Shown one piece after another: positions 34,407 to 45,850 of a stretch of 64,000 bases of DNA. This DNA comes from Pelobates cultripes (lineage: Eukaryota; Chordata; Amphibia; Anura; Pelobatidae). The first letter of the stretch is position 1. The number at the start of each line of letters is the position of its first letter. A program made the position numbers and the translations under genes. The notes below the pieces were generated by a model, which was given only the letters and a program-made list of their open reading frames with translations, did not search any database and was not told the origin of the DNA. Location of the stretch: NCBI GenBank assembly GCA_933207985.1, contig OW240921.1:94595339-94659338 (forward strand), in the 5' to 3' direction.

Positions 34407-34785
34407 TTACAACAAAGATACAATGAAATACCTGTCCATTCATCTTAAAAGCTTTTTCTTGGACATGTTCAGAGAAGCGCCAGTTTTGGAGAAATGTTCA
34501 AATGTTCAAACTTACCTGAATTCCATTAAAAATCTTACACTTTCTTTTACACCTAAGATGGCAATCCTAGTAATCCTGCAATCATCTTTTAAACCTCAAA
34601 ATACATTTATTTACATGGCTCTTACTACTGCCAAAAAAGAATCTATATTACAAAATTAGATTTTAGCACTGACCACCACTCTCATGAAAAGGAAACTTTT
34701 TCATAATTTAAAAATGGATTTCAAAGAGTCCATGACACATAAAGATTAGAAAACTAAAACACTTTTTCAGAACTACAATGCTACA

Positions 34786-35301
34786 TTAAAGGAACACTAT
34801 AGGGTCAGGAACACAAACATGTATTCCTTACCCTATAGTGCTAAACCCACCATTTAGGTGGCTTCCCCCATTAAAATCATGAAAAACTCACCTTATTTCC
34901 AGCGCTGTGCGGGTCCGCCGGCACTGGCCCCACCCCCTGGTGACATCATCAAAATTGAGGAAAGCATTGGATTGGCTAAAATCGCCAAGGGGGCGGGGCC
35001 AAATGCAGTTTTGACCAATCAGCACCTCCTCATAGAGATGCATTGAATCAATGCATCTCTATGAGGAAAATTCAGCGTCCCCATGCAGAGCGTGGAGATT
35101 ACTGTGCAACACTGCCCCAGGATGCACCTCCTGTGGCCATCTGAAGAGTGGACACTTGGAGGTGTTCCTAGGGGCAATGTAAACACTGCCTTTTCTCTGA
35201 AAAGGCAGTGTTTGCATGAAAATACCTGGATGTAATGATTATACTCACCAGAACAACTACATTAAGCTGTAGTTGTTCTGGTGTCTATAGTGTCGATTTA
35301 A
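34786..35301. mobile_element. T2/Kolobok-type MITE, well preserved
   Basis: Ends TTAAAGGAACACTATAGGGTC and TGTCTATAGTGTCGATTTAA with TTAA edges, 516 bp. The interior is foldback: TTGGCCCC.../GGGGCGGGGCCAA, CTCATAGAGATGCATTGA/TCAATGCATCTCTATGAG, CACTGCCTTTTCTC/GAAAAGGCAGTG and AACAACTACATTAAGCTGTAGTTGTT. Related pieces occur at 52948-53176 and 53873-54318. Confidence 0.88.
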
Positions 35302-35639
35302 TTTTCTCAATGTATACATGTGTGGAACACTCGAAAAGAATTCAAATACTAATGAGTATTTGCATACAGTTCTGGAGGTAAGGCCATCAGTTCCAATTGA
35401 TATTCCCATTTAATATTTCAACAGCGAGTTTGGGTGGGATGGGATTATGGGATGTTTATTTGTTTAAACTAGGCACTGCTATTCTAACTGTATTTGTCAA
35501 TATATGAAAACAACATATTAATTGTACAATCTGTCAAATTCACTGATAAACTTAAATAAAAGCTCAAGAAAAAAATAAACACTATTTTTCTCAAAAGCTA
35601 ATTTCTTTACAATGGTTGAACGTCACTAACATTTAAATG

Positions 35640-36056
35640 ACTATGGAACCTTTTTAGTTGTTGCTATGTTACTTTTAAGGAAATCTGTAAAATCTGAGGA
35701 TTTTAATATTATGTTTATTTACTCCTCCTTACATTTAACTAATATGTGTTTTTACGAACACAAACTATGAAAAATTAAATCAAATGTAGAAATCCACACC
35801 TCTCTATCCTGCAACTGGGCGCCTCCATCTTGGCTGTCTGTCAATCACTATTACAAGCTCTGGCCTAGCACTTGGCAGTCAGCATTCCAAAAGCATACAG
35901 AGAAGAGGGTGGTGTGTCATTTGCAATGTTTGCCCTGGTTAAACTGGATTGTGATGTCATTCGCTAAACTTACAATATTCAGGTAAAAAACCCTATTGGT
36001 GATTTTTGAAATTTTATTCAATGGTGTAATTCTCAGAGAAGTCACAGTTCCCCTTC
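35640..36056. mobile_element. T2-like MITE relic (subfamily also at 62975)
   Basis: AAATGTAGAAATCCACACCTCTCTATCCTGCAACTGGGCGCC aligns with the sequence near 63090-63125, and GGCAGTCAGCAT is shared (about 35874 and 63182). The right edge GAAGTCACAGTTCCCCTTCAA resembles a T2 terminus (GGGGAACTGTGACTTC inverted). The left edge is not defined. Confidence 0.5.
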
Positions 36057-36365
36057 AATCCCTTCCCGACCAGTGACGTACCAGGTATGTCTGCCAAAAA
36101 ACGGATGGTAACGATTGCGGACGTACCTGGTACGTCATTTAGTAGATCAGGACTTACCTGATTGCTTGCGATCCCCCGCCTGCGATCGCGATCCTGCGGT
36201 CTGCTTGGGAGCTCAGGCAGACCCCCACTGCTCGATCCGGCCCTCCCGGGCCATGTGATCGTGGGGTCCTCACAAATCACATGGCCGGAATAGCCGGCTT
36301 GTGCATGGCCTTCAGGGGGCCTGCCTGAACTCTCAGGCTGTCCCCGTAATGCCTGCAGAAAAGTT
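36057..36365. repeat. GC-rich palindromic repeat
   Basis: GTGACGTACCAGGTATGTC and GACGTACCTGGTACGTCAT form a hairpin at 36073-36140. A GC-rich stretch follows with GGGCCATGTGATCGTGG/CACATGGCC. Unlike its AT-rich surroundings. Probably a frog repeat; class not known to me. Confidence 0.5.
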
Positions 36366-36479
36366 TTAAAAGTTAAATAAAAGTTTAAGATCATATATTT
36401 ATATGATCTAAGTACTTTTATATACACATACACATACATAAATCATTATTAAAAGTGTGTTTTAATATTAATCTATATA

Positions 36480-36525
36480 ATTATATATATATATTAGTAT
36501 TAAAATATACTAAGAATAACGTTAA

Positions 36526-36556
<31 letters not shown>
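36480..36556. repeat. TA microsatellite
   Basis: ATATATATATATTA at 36480-36496 and a longer TATATA run at 36529-36556. Confidence 0.9.
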
Positions 36557-36561
<5 letters not shown>

Positions 36562-37094
36562 AATAATAAATAAATACATTTTAAAAAATGAAAAAGAAAT
36601 ATATATATTTTTTTAAATTATAACGCGGTTTAAATTTGTTCTAACTGTATTTTGATATTAATATACATATATATTTAGATCAAAATCCATTTAGAATGAT
36701 GTTTTAAATACATAGGATTGATTAGTGTTCTACTAATAAAATCCTGAAAGGAACCTCACTTACTTGTCCTTCTGCACTCACCTCTGGTCCACCCTTGCTC
36801 CTCCTGGTTTCTGCATTGATTATCCCTGCCTGGGGACACGCAGGGCAAATGTCTTCCATGACGTTGACATGCTGGCCTCACTGCCAATATGTCGGGATTT
36901 AAATGGAGTGACGTTGGCCAGCGCTACATAGTTTCCATATCGACAACATGGCATGTGCTTGCCATGCGTGAAGAGCAGAAGGACTGCGTGTGGGAGGTCA
37001 CTTCTGCTCTCCCTGTCAATGAATAGTTTGGCATAAAGTTTGTTTGTTTTTCTTTTTTTCCCAATTAATACAAATTCCTAGCAAAATGTATAGG

Positions 37095-37135
37095 TAAAAT
37101 CTGATGCTCTTTAAAAAGAGCAAAACGTTTTGGCC
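37095..37135 (+). other. Degenerate hammerhead-like relic
   Basis: CTGATGCTCTTTAAAAAGAG then CAAAACGTTTTGG. The order, CTGAT then a GCTCTTT/AAAGAGC stem then AAAACG, is that of a hammerhead core missing the GA after CTGAT and the G of GAAA. It is followed by TATAAAAGGAACC, as often seen after Penelope-associated motifs. Likely a dead relic. Confidence 0.35.
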
Positions 37136-37234
37136 AAGACAGATTCCTATAAAAGGAACCTTAGAGCATTCACCTTGCATGAAGGATTCAATGATTCAAT
37201 GATAACAGAAAATCACTATAATAATAATAATGCT

Positions 37235-37310
37235 CGTACACTCATAATGCTGGCAAAGCATCATGGGAGGTGTAGTCCAAAACATCTGGAGTGCCGAAGG
37301 TTGCCTATGC
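37235..37310. mobile_element. Half copy of the 23421 hAT-type MITE
   Basis: GCAAAGCATCATGGGAGGTG and TAGTCCAAAACATCTGGAGTG and CCGAAGGTTGCCTA match the right half of 23421-23556. The left half is absent. Confidence 0.6.
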
Positions 37311-37354
37311 TTGATATAGAACCACAATCACTAAGCATAAGGCTATGTGTCACA

Positions 37355-38176
37355 TTATAGACCAGGGGTAGGCAACCTACGGCACTAGCGCCAGGCACGG
37401 CATTCGAGGTGTCTTTGCACGGCACTCAAGGCTGCTAGAGCCAAATGCACTCTGGCCTATCAGGAGTCCCAGTAAAACTTCAGATATCTGCTAATACGAA
37501 GAGGTGGTGAAGGACAAACCTCAATTTATGCATTGCAGCACATAGAGGAAGTGATCCCAGATCACTTCCTCCCAGCACTTGTGAATGTGAATCCACACTT
37601 TAGTAGAGCAGCCCTCGACAGCTATCGCAGCTCCTGTCCTTGACCTGTGCCTGGCCAGCCTGTTCCCCACTGGAACCCAGGGAACCCACCCACACTGCTA
37701 GATATACACAGAAATGTAAAATAACCCTCCCCTCATACAAATAATACGAACAGCCCACACACAAACATACACACAATCCGCTTAAACGCAACAACAATAA
37801 CAATCCACATACATGTACACAACCCCACATGCAGCCTCTCACATGCAATACCCCAAACAGCCCCCACACATACACACACTGCCAAATACACAATGTGACA
37901 AATCCATCCACACACAATTCCACAAACAGCCCTCATACACAGCCCACATTCATATGTATCATAGACGATACCATAAACTACTAATTAACATATACAATCT
38001 AATAGCTCATATACGCACAAATACAACGATACAAAGCAATTACAGTAAAAATAACACAAGCAGAATACGGCAGCATACACACCTCAATTTAAAAAAATAG
38101 GATCGGCACGCTACAGTACATCACAATCCTATATCGGCACAGTGCTGCTAAAAGGTTGCCTACCGCTGTTATAGTC
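37355..38176. mobile_element. hAT transposon, non-autonomous, 8 bp target duplication
   Basis: Element 37363-38168 begins CAGGGGTAGGCAACCTACGG. Its other end, inward, is CAGCGGTAGGCAACCTTTTA. The flanks are TTATAGAC (37355-37362) and TTATAGTC (38169-38176), one mismatch. The interior carries a GGCACGGCATTC region, a palindromic AGTGATCCCAG/TCACTTCCTC area and a CA-rich stretch (37690-37945). No transposase. Confidence 0.85.
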
Positions 38177-38796
38177 ACTAATCCCTAATCCTAAATCAAT
38201 GATGCAAGTAATGAAAACAACTGCTGTTACCATGGTAGAAGTGATGATAATTTGACGCAAGCAATAGTCAAAATGACGTTACTCTGACACAAGTTTGATT
38301 CACAATAAACGGAATCAAGAATCACAACGCCCACACAAACTCTAGTGTTTTTGAGAAGTGTCTGTCATTCGATAACCTTTTAGAAGGAACAATAATAAAC
38401 TACGTACCATGCAACAAATGGCACAATTAAGAAAACTGGAATAAAATAGAGCCAAAAAAAAAAATCTGCTCAACGAATCCTGAATTATGGTGTTATTTGG
38501 TGCAGGGAAAAAAAGGTTATCCACGAAATATTTCTAAACAGTCTTGCTTGGCCAATATCAGCAACAGAGGCAACAATAACCATAAAGATTCAAAGTAAAA
38601 CAAAAAGATGATCCAAACCTATTGAATATTGTATAATGGAACAAATGTTTGATGATTCGCACATGGTCAATACACATGGAGCAATGAAGATGAATACTGA
38701 TTTCCTAGACAATATTTCCATCTTAGGGCCAAACTAATTTGTTTAACTAGGATATAAGTGGCTGGGACTGTTCTCACGGTGCGGCTGTTAGCAGTT

Positions 38797-39170
38797 AAAG
38801 GGGCCATCTAATCACCATAACTACTACAATCTGCGGTAGCGGTTATGGTGCTACCATGCCCCTGGTGCCTTCTTCCTGTAATGTGTGTAATGTTTTTGAG
38901 CAGTTTAAAACAAACCAATATATTGTACATGCACACACAACACTAAGACTCTCCTATACATATAACACTCAGCCACACTCAGACTCCCCTAAACACACAC
39001 ACAACACTCAGCCACAATCAGAATCCCCTAAACACACACTGACACAAAATTCAGTCACTACTCCTCATACTTCTCCTCATACTGCTCTCATCCTACTTCA
39101 CACACAAAACACTCAGCCACCACACACACTCACACACACACACACACACAACAATCAGTCAACACACACA

Positions 39171-39211
<41 letters not shown>

Positions 39212-39320
39212 CAATCAGTCACCACACACACTCACACACACACACACAACAATCAGTCAACACACACACTCACACACACACACACACACACACAACAATC
39301 AGTCAACACACACCATTTAC
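38797..39320. repeat. T2-like end followed by CA microsatellite
   Basis: TTAAAGGGGCCATCTAATCA at 38797 is a T2-type left end with CCATAACTACTACAATCTGC and GCGGTTATGGTGC facing each other. From 38930 an impure CACACTCAGCCAC repeat becomes pure CA (39120-39300). The right end is not seen. Confidence 0.6.
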
Positions 39321-41139
39321 AGAAACAGAGACTAGGGCATGAGGAGGGGGCCCCAATTTGGACAATCTTAATCCAGCTCACATTAGCGTGCTCAATAATA
39401 AATGACTTGCTGAGATATGTGTATGATTTTGGTTGTCCTTGGTGAATATCAGCCACTAACATGTAATCATAAGAAGCGCAAACACATTGGATATTTCTGT
39501 TAACCTCTCTGCTTCCCTATTGTCTGGCTTTCTCTTTCATTCGTTATCCTGTGTCTCAGTTCTAGTCTATTTCATCCATTATCCTTTGTCTCAGGTCTAG
39601 TCGTGAGTCCCTGTTATTACCTATACTGCCTGCAGAGGAAGCACTCAGACAACAAGGTGGGAAGATATAATAAAAGCTGCCAACTGGACTTGAATCAAAG
39701 AAAATGTAATTACCAAACTGTTTTATTTTGTCCTGTCTTTGTTGAAACACGCTTTGTCCTCTTGTTCAATGCAATGACTCTTATAGATATCAGGCAATCA
39801 GTAAGATCTTAACTTTCTGTTTATAGGAAAGACGTGGAAAACGCGTTGGCAATGCTGCATATGGTACTAATTGGTCTTAAGATCTCGGATGCTGCTCAAC
39901 ACATTGCCAAGCGCTTGCCTGAAGTAGTAAAATGGTATAAAAAGAAAGTTTCTTTTCTGTGTTTTTATCATCAATGTGATCAAAGAAAATAAATAAAAAT
40001 ATAGATCTGCTTCATACATGAACATTCCGCAGCTAAACAGACTTAGACTTATATCCACAGTAATACACACGGCTGTGGTGCCAGCTCTGGGAGCACGTAA
40101 CCACATCAGAGCTCATTCAGTTTGCGTCTCACAAGTGGGGATGGCACAGGGCTGCAAAACATTGTATATTTAGGACTTGCAAAAAGGCTGTACATCTGTT
40201 TTTCTCAAGGTGTGCTACCTATAGTGACAGCCCTAGCTTATTCGTCTGTCCATTTTTTACAGACTCATATGTGGTAAGACATCATTCCTTTCTTGGTGAC
40301 GGTTTGGCAAGTAATTTTCCTCATGTAAAAATTCTGGCACTGGTTGTGTTCCAATTCTACTTCATAAAGGCACCAAGTTTAGTGTTCAAATATGTTTGCT
40401 TTTTTTTTTTTATTATTATTATTGTGGCCCCAGTGTTTTCTCTTGCCCAGCATTGCCCAATTTGTAGCCTACTACTTGTTTGTATTAGCTTGTGTACCCT
40501 CTCCATTAACCCAGGCTGGATACAGTGATTTTACACCAAGTAAAAATGTATATGATTTCTGCAAACCCAGGTACTGTCTGTCTGGGACTCATCACTTGTT
40601 TTGGTGTTAAGTTCCAGACTGCAGGCTTCCTGGCCCTGACTTAGATTCTGTTCCTGTCTAGTCTTCGAATCTCTAAAGAAGGACCAGGCAGAGGCCATTC
40701 GTACGATAGCGTATGTTGGTGAGAAAACAGTGTGTGCTTTGCAGAACCTTTCTAAAATCTCTTCATTCTATGCCATCTAGATGCCTCACATCGAAATCCA
40801 CCCCAAGCAATATCTTTATATATTTTTTCACTAAGCACTTCCCACCATCCCACCCTGGTTTACAATCCCTTTATAGAATCCCTTTCAGGTGATTGGCATC
40901 TTACCCAATTATCTCCTCAATCACATCACATATTAGAAGTCTGTGGAAATGCTCTAAGGATCCCTGACTATTACCTTCAAATCTATCCCTGCTCCCTCTT
41001 GTCTCAGTTTCACTTCATAACCTTTAAACTGTAATCACACATGCCGTCTAGTTTAGTACATTGTGTAAAAGGGCTGTACATGCTAGATCTCAACTCACGG
41101 CAGGGTACTCTATTGGTTTGTCTATACTCTACTGTCTAT
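39321..41139. other. Intronic DNA, nothing recognised
   Basis: AT-rich with a T run and ATT repeat near 40401-40422. No exon or mobile element end identified. Confidence 0.4.
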
Positions 41140-41205
41140 TTTCACTGATTGTGTAGTGCTGCGAACTATGTTGGTGATTTATAAATGCTAGCAATAATAA
41201 ATACT
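41140..41205 (+). mobile_element. L2-type LINE tail relic
   Basis: GTGTAGTGCTGCGAACTATG, TTGGTGATTTATAAATGC and AATAATAAATACTAATAAG have the order of an L2 3' end, diverged. Confidence 0.5.
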
Positions 41206-41284
41206 AATAAGTACTAAATACTAATAAGTAAGTGCCTAATAATTACATATTATTGAATGATACTTGATGTAAGGAATAGAAAGG

Positions 41285-42546
41285 GTTTGATAATGTGGAC
41301 AAAAGTGACGGGCATCATAACGTAAACAAAATGGAGAGATTTGATAAATGCGTTTATATTCCAACAATAGCACAATGGATGGAGCGGGTGGAAGAGATAT
41401 ATGGTGCAGAATCAACACAGGCCGCCCTACTGGGTCTTGAGGACAAACATGTGGAGCGCTGGCGCCCATGGCTGCTCTATATAGCGGATCGAAACGCAGA
41501 CAGGAATGAACCCCAGAGGATCCAAAGACCACCACACCCCCTCCTGGACGGAGAATGAGACCCGATACGATACCCGCGGTAACCACAGGCGCAGGCAATG
41601 GGACCTCCTAATCCACCACACCCTACCCATCCCTTCTTCAACATCCCCCTCTATACTTTTCCTATTTCTCTACTATCTAAGTTATCCAATGATGATGCAT
41701 AAACTGACTGAATAACTGATGCAGTTCAACTCAACGTGAGGTTACCAACAGATACACTACATATTTATGCACAATAATTTGTCTAGGGGCGAACACTTCA
41801 ACCACAATATCTAGGAACATGAACAGGGTAAACATATATACAAACAGTTATTGACCTCCAAAGTGGGCTCAATAGCCTCCAACATCTTACTGGGGATGAG
41901 GCCTGCAGGGGATAAGGGGATAGCTAAGGTAATCATACAGCTGACTCAGCAAAGACGTCGACCTAACTAGGGAACAGTATGGGGACAGCCACCCCAATGA
42001 CATAAGATGATCTCCCCGGACAAACAGACCTCAATAATAGACCGCCCCGAAGAAATCAGACATGCACATATTACCCAATTAGCTAAGACGGAGACAACTT
42101 CTAATAAACCTACTGGACACAATAGGACACATTCGACCAACAAGACAGCTTACCCGAGCATAACCTATTACACGACCATGCACGCCCTTTAATAACCCTC
42201 ATATCCCCCACAAAGCACAGTCCATTGCTTCAGAAAGTTACTATGAAAACCTCCAATAAGCCGAATTCAGTCTACGACCTATAATTATACCAATTCATAA
42301 TAGCAACCTTAGCACCCTCTTGACTAAACCAGCTCGATGTACACATTTACTCTAAGTTTCTGTTTACTAACATACCACTGTTTAAATGTTGATCATTGAA
42401 ATTTCGCAGGGACCTGCGTGTCCGTTATTTCCTGTTTGATTGTCGCAGCTATGAGTTGATTACTCAAATTTTGCTGGGACCTGCGTGTCCATTACACTGT
42501 ATTTTACTGCTGCAACTAATAAACAGCTTTGAGAACTAAAAAATGC
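41285..42546 (+). mobile_element. L1/Tx1-type LINE 3' end
   Basis: An open 87-codon tail has CVYIPTIAQWMERVEEIYGA and WRPWLLYIADRN. The IP(T)xxxW...(E)...W...W pattern is the C-terminus of ORF2 in L1/Tx1-group LINEs. A 1 kb 3' UTR follows and contains GGGACCTGCGTGTCC twice (42409 and 42476), ending near AGCTTTGAGAACTAAAAAA. It is 5'-truncated, with no RT motif. Same sense as the plus strand, antisense to TMEM240. Confidence 0.6.
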
Positions 42547-42651
42547 GTTAATATTGTGAGAACAATAAAAATATTCAAAACAAAACGGAGAAATTTGCTG
42601 TAAGAGTGTATCAAAAACAATTTTATGTAAAACCATTGCTACAAATTGATC

Positions 42652-42731
42652 TTAACCCCTTAAGGACACATGACGGAAATATTCCGTCATGATTTCCTTT
42701 TATTCCAGAAGTTTGGTCCTTAAGGGGTTAA
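42652..42731. mobile_element. 80 bp TTAACCCC palindromic mini-element, copy 2
   Basis: Ends TTAACCCCTTAAGGAC and GTCCTTAAGGGGTTAA. Inside is a perfect inner palindrome, ATGACGGAAATATTCCGTCAT, then TTCCTTTTATTCCAGAAG as in the other copies. The inner stem differs from copies 1 and 3 but is still self-complementary. Confidence 0.85.
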
Positions 42732-43318
42732 ATAATTTCTATTGTCTTTTTCAGTGATGGCTGATATTAAGATTGGTGAATTTTAGAGTCCGGGAGAGAA
42801 ACGCAGTTTACATCTATCTGCAGTGCAAGATTTAGCAACCACTGACCCGGACTATTATCTCCAATTCTGTATATGCATTTCAGATTACATGTAAATTGGG
42901 TCTGCGTACCATACAGTTTGATTTTATAATGTCCTTGATTATTTCAGTCTAACAATATGCACAGCCAGACTATGGATAAAAAGTGAGATGTAATTAATTA
43001 TAATAAAGAAACTGAATCTGCAGATTTAGTTTTAATCAGTTTCTGAAACATTGACCTAAATTGATCAACATTTTGATAAATCAATTCAATTTCCCTGTAA
43101 CCTAGATTAGATTAGAAGACATTTTTTAATTGTATAACTAGCAAAAAAATACTATTTGGAAAGGTTGTGTCTGCTTTTACCCTAATTAAATGTGTAATTA
43201 TGTTAATTCCTCTTTGACGTGATTTGGAAATTTATGAGGGTTTAAAGGAACATTCCAAGGTGGATATACAACCCACTTATCCTATGTATTATATTGAGAA
43301 TACATAAAAAAAAACTGC

Positions 43319-43363
<45 letters not shown>

Positions 43364-43645
43364 TTTTTATGACAATTAAAAGAAGACACTTCAGAATGTT
43401 TCTCTTTATAAGGGGTTCCAACAGATCTGACCTGTCTGCTGTGACAATAGTGTCAAACAGAAATGGCTTGGCTATCCCAGTCAATCTCTGCCCTTCAATT
43501 TTGACATTTTATGCGCACATGCTCATATGTTCTCGTAGAGGGCCATTATTCTATATAAAGGGCTCAAAATGTCCAATTGTCTAGTAGCCATTTGCAAGTA
43601 AAAATTCAGACAGAGTGAATAGAAAGTCAGCCCTGGCTTGCAGTG
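42732..43645. other. Intronic DNA with MITE-like end and TA repeat
   Basis: TTAAAGGAACATTCCAAGG at 43243 looks like a T2 left end without a clear partner. A TA microsatellite with a T run lies at 43321-43369. No exon. Confidence 0.45.
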
Positions 43646-44645
43646 ATAAGTGTAACGGATCGCCTGGCACCCCGACTGGGTACCTCCGTTAAAGGATGCT
43701 CCTAGCGCTTCCTGAGGACTCCAAGCACTGCAGCAGACACCACAACCACCGAACCGGAGAAGCATATGAATCCTCTCAAGCATATGAATGCTGTAGACAG
43801 TTGAATAGGAACCATACGAATAGGTTTACTCTCCTAGCAGTCAAACTGGAACAGCATACAATAAATCCTTCCCCCAATAATGAGACTACACTTCACTTTG
43901 AGGGTTAAAACAGGAACTCCCTGTACTGTCACATACAGTCTCTTTTATTCCCAATCCACAAACATAGTACAGCCCACAGGGCGTTACAAAACAGCCAATC
44001 AATCCATACAATACACCCAGACACTCCCACACAAAATCCTCCCCTCTGGCTGTGATATGATTACTGAACACAATGGGTAATCTAATTATCACAGCCAGAG
44101 AAATACAGTTTCATAAAACACATCACAGGGACCCCAAAACATGCAATAACCCCATAAAAGTATATCCTTGGAACTGGGGGATCTGGGTGAACCACATCCA
44201 AAATTCACCCAGATCCGTTCAGTACTTTGGAAAATACAGTTTAATGCAGATTCTGCAGAACATATACAGGCTAAATGAAAAACAATCACTTTATAATGTG
44301 TCCCCTGCTGTATAGTCCAAAACCACTGCACGATGTCTCTGTGCACCAAATACTGGCAAGATGGCACCGTGTTGAAAAGTCCAAACAGTGTCTGTGAGTT
44401 AAAATGGCTGCCATCCATTGTTCTCACCATGTGCTTCTGATACAGGAAATGGTGGCCACCCAGTAACTCCACAGTATGTCCCCAGATGGTTCTTAAAAGG
44501 GCCAGCAGCAGCACAACACAAATCCATTATGCCCAAATCATGTCTTTAAAGGGCAATACATCCCAGGGGCCATAGTCACATGGCAGGAGGCTGGCAACCA
44601 GGCTTCTCCAGTGCATAGTGGCGAGGTTGGTTCCGCCACAATAAG
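43646..44645 (-). mobile_element. Solo LTR of an LTR retroelement, 990 bp
   Basis: The LTR spans 43651-44640, begins TGTAACGGATCGCC and ends GGTTCCGCCACA, i.e. TG...CA with short inverted ends (TGTRRCGGA). An exact 5-base duplication ATAAG flanks it (43646-43650 and 44641-44645). No internal region, primer-binding site or coding follows on either side, so it is a recombination product (solo LTR). Minus orientation is inferred from an AATAAA at about 43952 in the distal third on that strand. Family (gypsy-like or endogenous retrovirus) is not determined. Confidence 0.8.
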
Positions 44646-45850
44646 TTTTACACGTCGTCAGTTGTAACTGTGTCATGCATCTCGTACAGTACAATCTTTT
44701 ACTCCAGAGGTTAGAGACTTTGAAATTACAGGCTGATGAGGCATTCTGCTTGATCATACGTACAAATGTATATATGCATCCACACTGATTCTATATAGAC
44801 ATACACAACACAAACTAATACACACATGCATTCAGGTGATATCACATGATACAGCAGTGAAAATATACATAGCTTTGTGAAGAAGTCCAGGGCCTAATTT
44901 TTATCATAAAGTCAACAAATAAAATTTGGACCATTAATCCTCACTTTTTAGTGATCAGTACTTTGGTAGCTGATTGCTCTGTTTGGCATACAGCATTTAG
45001 CTCTTCAAAGGCATCTGTTTCAAAGATCTAAAGATCTTATGATCAATGATTTACTTCCATAGCAATAAGAATGGCTGTCATTCTTTTGGTTTAAAGCAAT
45101 TATCCTTATCTCAGACCTGAAGGGAGATTGAATAATGGAGATTCCTCCTTGGAAATCCTAGAGGTTAATGGCCTTGTCATGAAGAGTTGTTTCCTTGCAT
45201 TTGCCCTATGAAATACTACTGTTAAATTAAATGCATTTAACCCTTTACCTGTAAGCAAGGCCTGAAATTCACAGCAAACTAATGGATGTCTAGCTCCTGA
45301 GACTGAGGCTTACAGATGTGGGATAACGAGCATCCAAGACTTGTGCTAACTTTGGGATCTTACAATGTAAGTTTAAAGAACCTAGGTACATTGAGCAAGT
45401 GATAATTGGGTTGTAAAAAGTGGGAATTTACCAATTGATAGGAATGAAAATTCTGGAAGATTTACACATTTTATTTGCAATTATATCTAGTTATTAAAAG
45501 CACACTACAGGCACACAGATCCCGTAATCTCAATGATGATGCCATGTCCCTTTAGTTTTTTTTTTGTTTTTTTTTTTTATTTGCACAATCTAAGGAACAG
45601 CAAAATAAACAGAAATGCCAGAAGATGCCTACAAATTCTTTATGAAATTGTGCAAAACCGAGCAACAAACAAGAATATTCGGGATAACTCTACTTTTGAA
45701 AATGCTGTCAGTATCTCCAACTGTAGATAACCTTCGGCCATCTATCTGTTCATAAAAAAACTCCCATAATCCTCTGGTAGCCACGGTTATGGTGGCACAC
45801 AGGCTGCTGGTAAACCAGAGAAGTTCCTTAACTATTCTTTTAATTATTAT
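44646..45850. other. Intronic DNA, nothing recognised
   Basis: AT-rich. TTAAAAGCACACTACAGGC near 45494 is a possible decayed T2 end. No exon seen. Confidence 0.4.

Noticed and set aside
38856..39335. 159-codon frame
   Set aside because: CA microsatellite translation following a MITE-like end.
41295..41558. Host gene in the 87-codon frame
   Set aside because: The IPTIAQW...WRPWLLYI pattern fits the C-terminus of an L1/Tx1 LINE.
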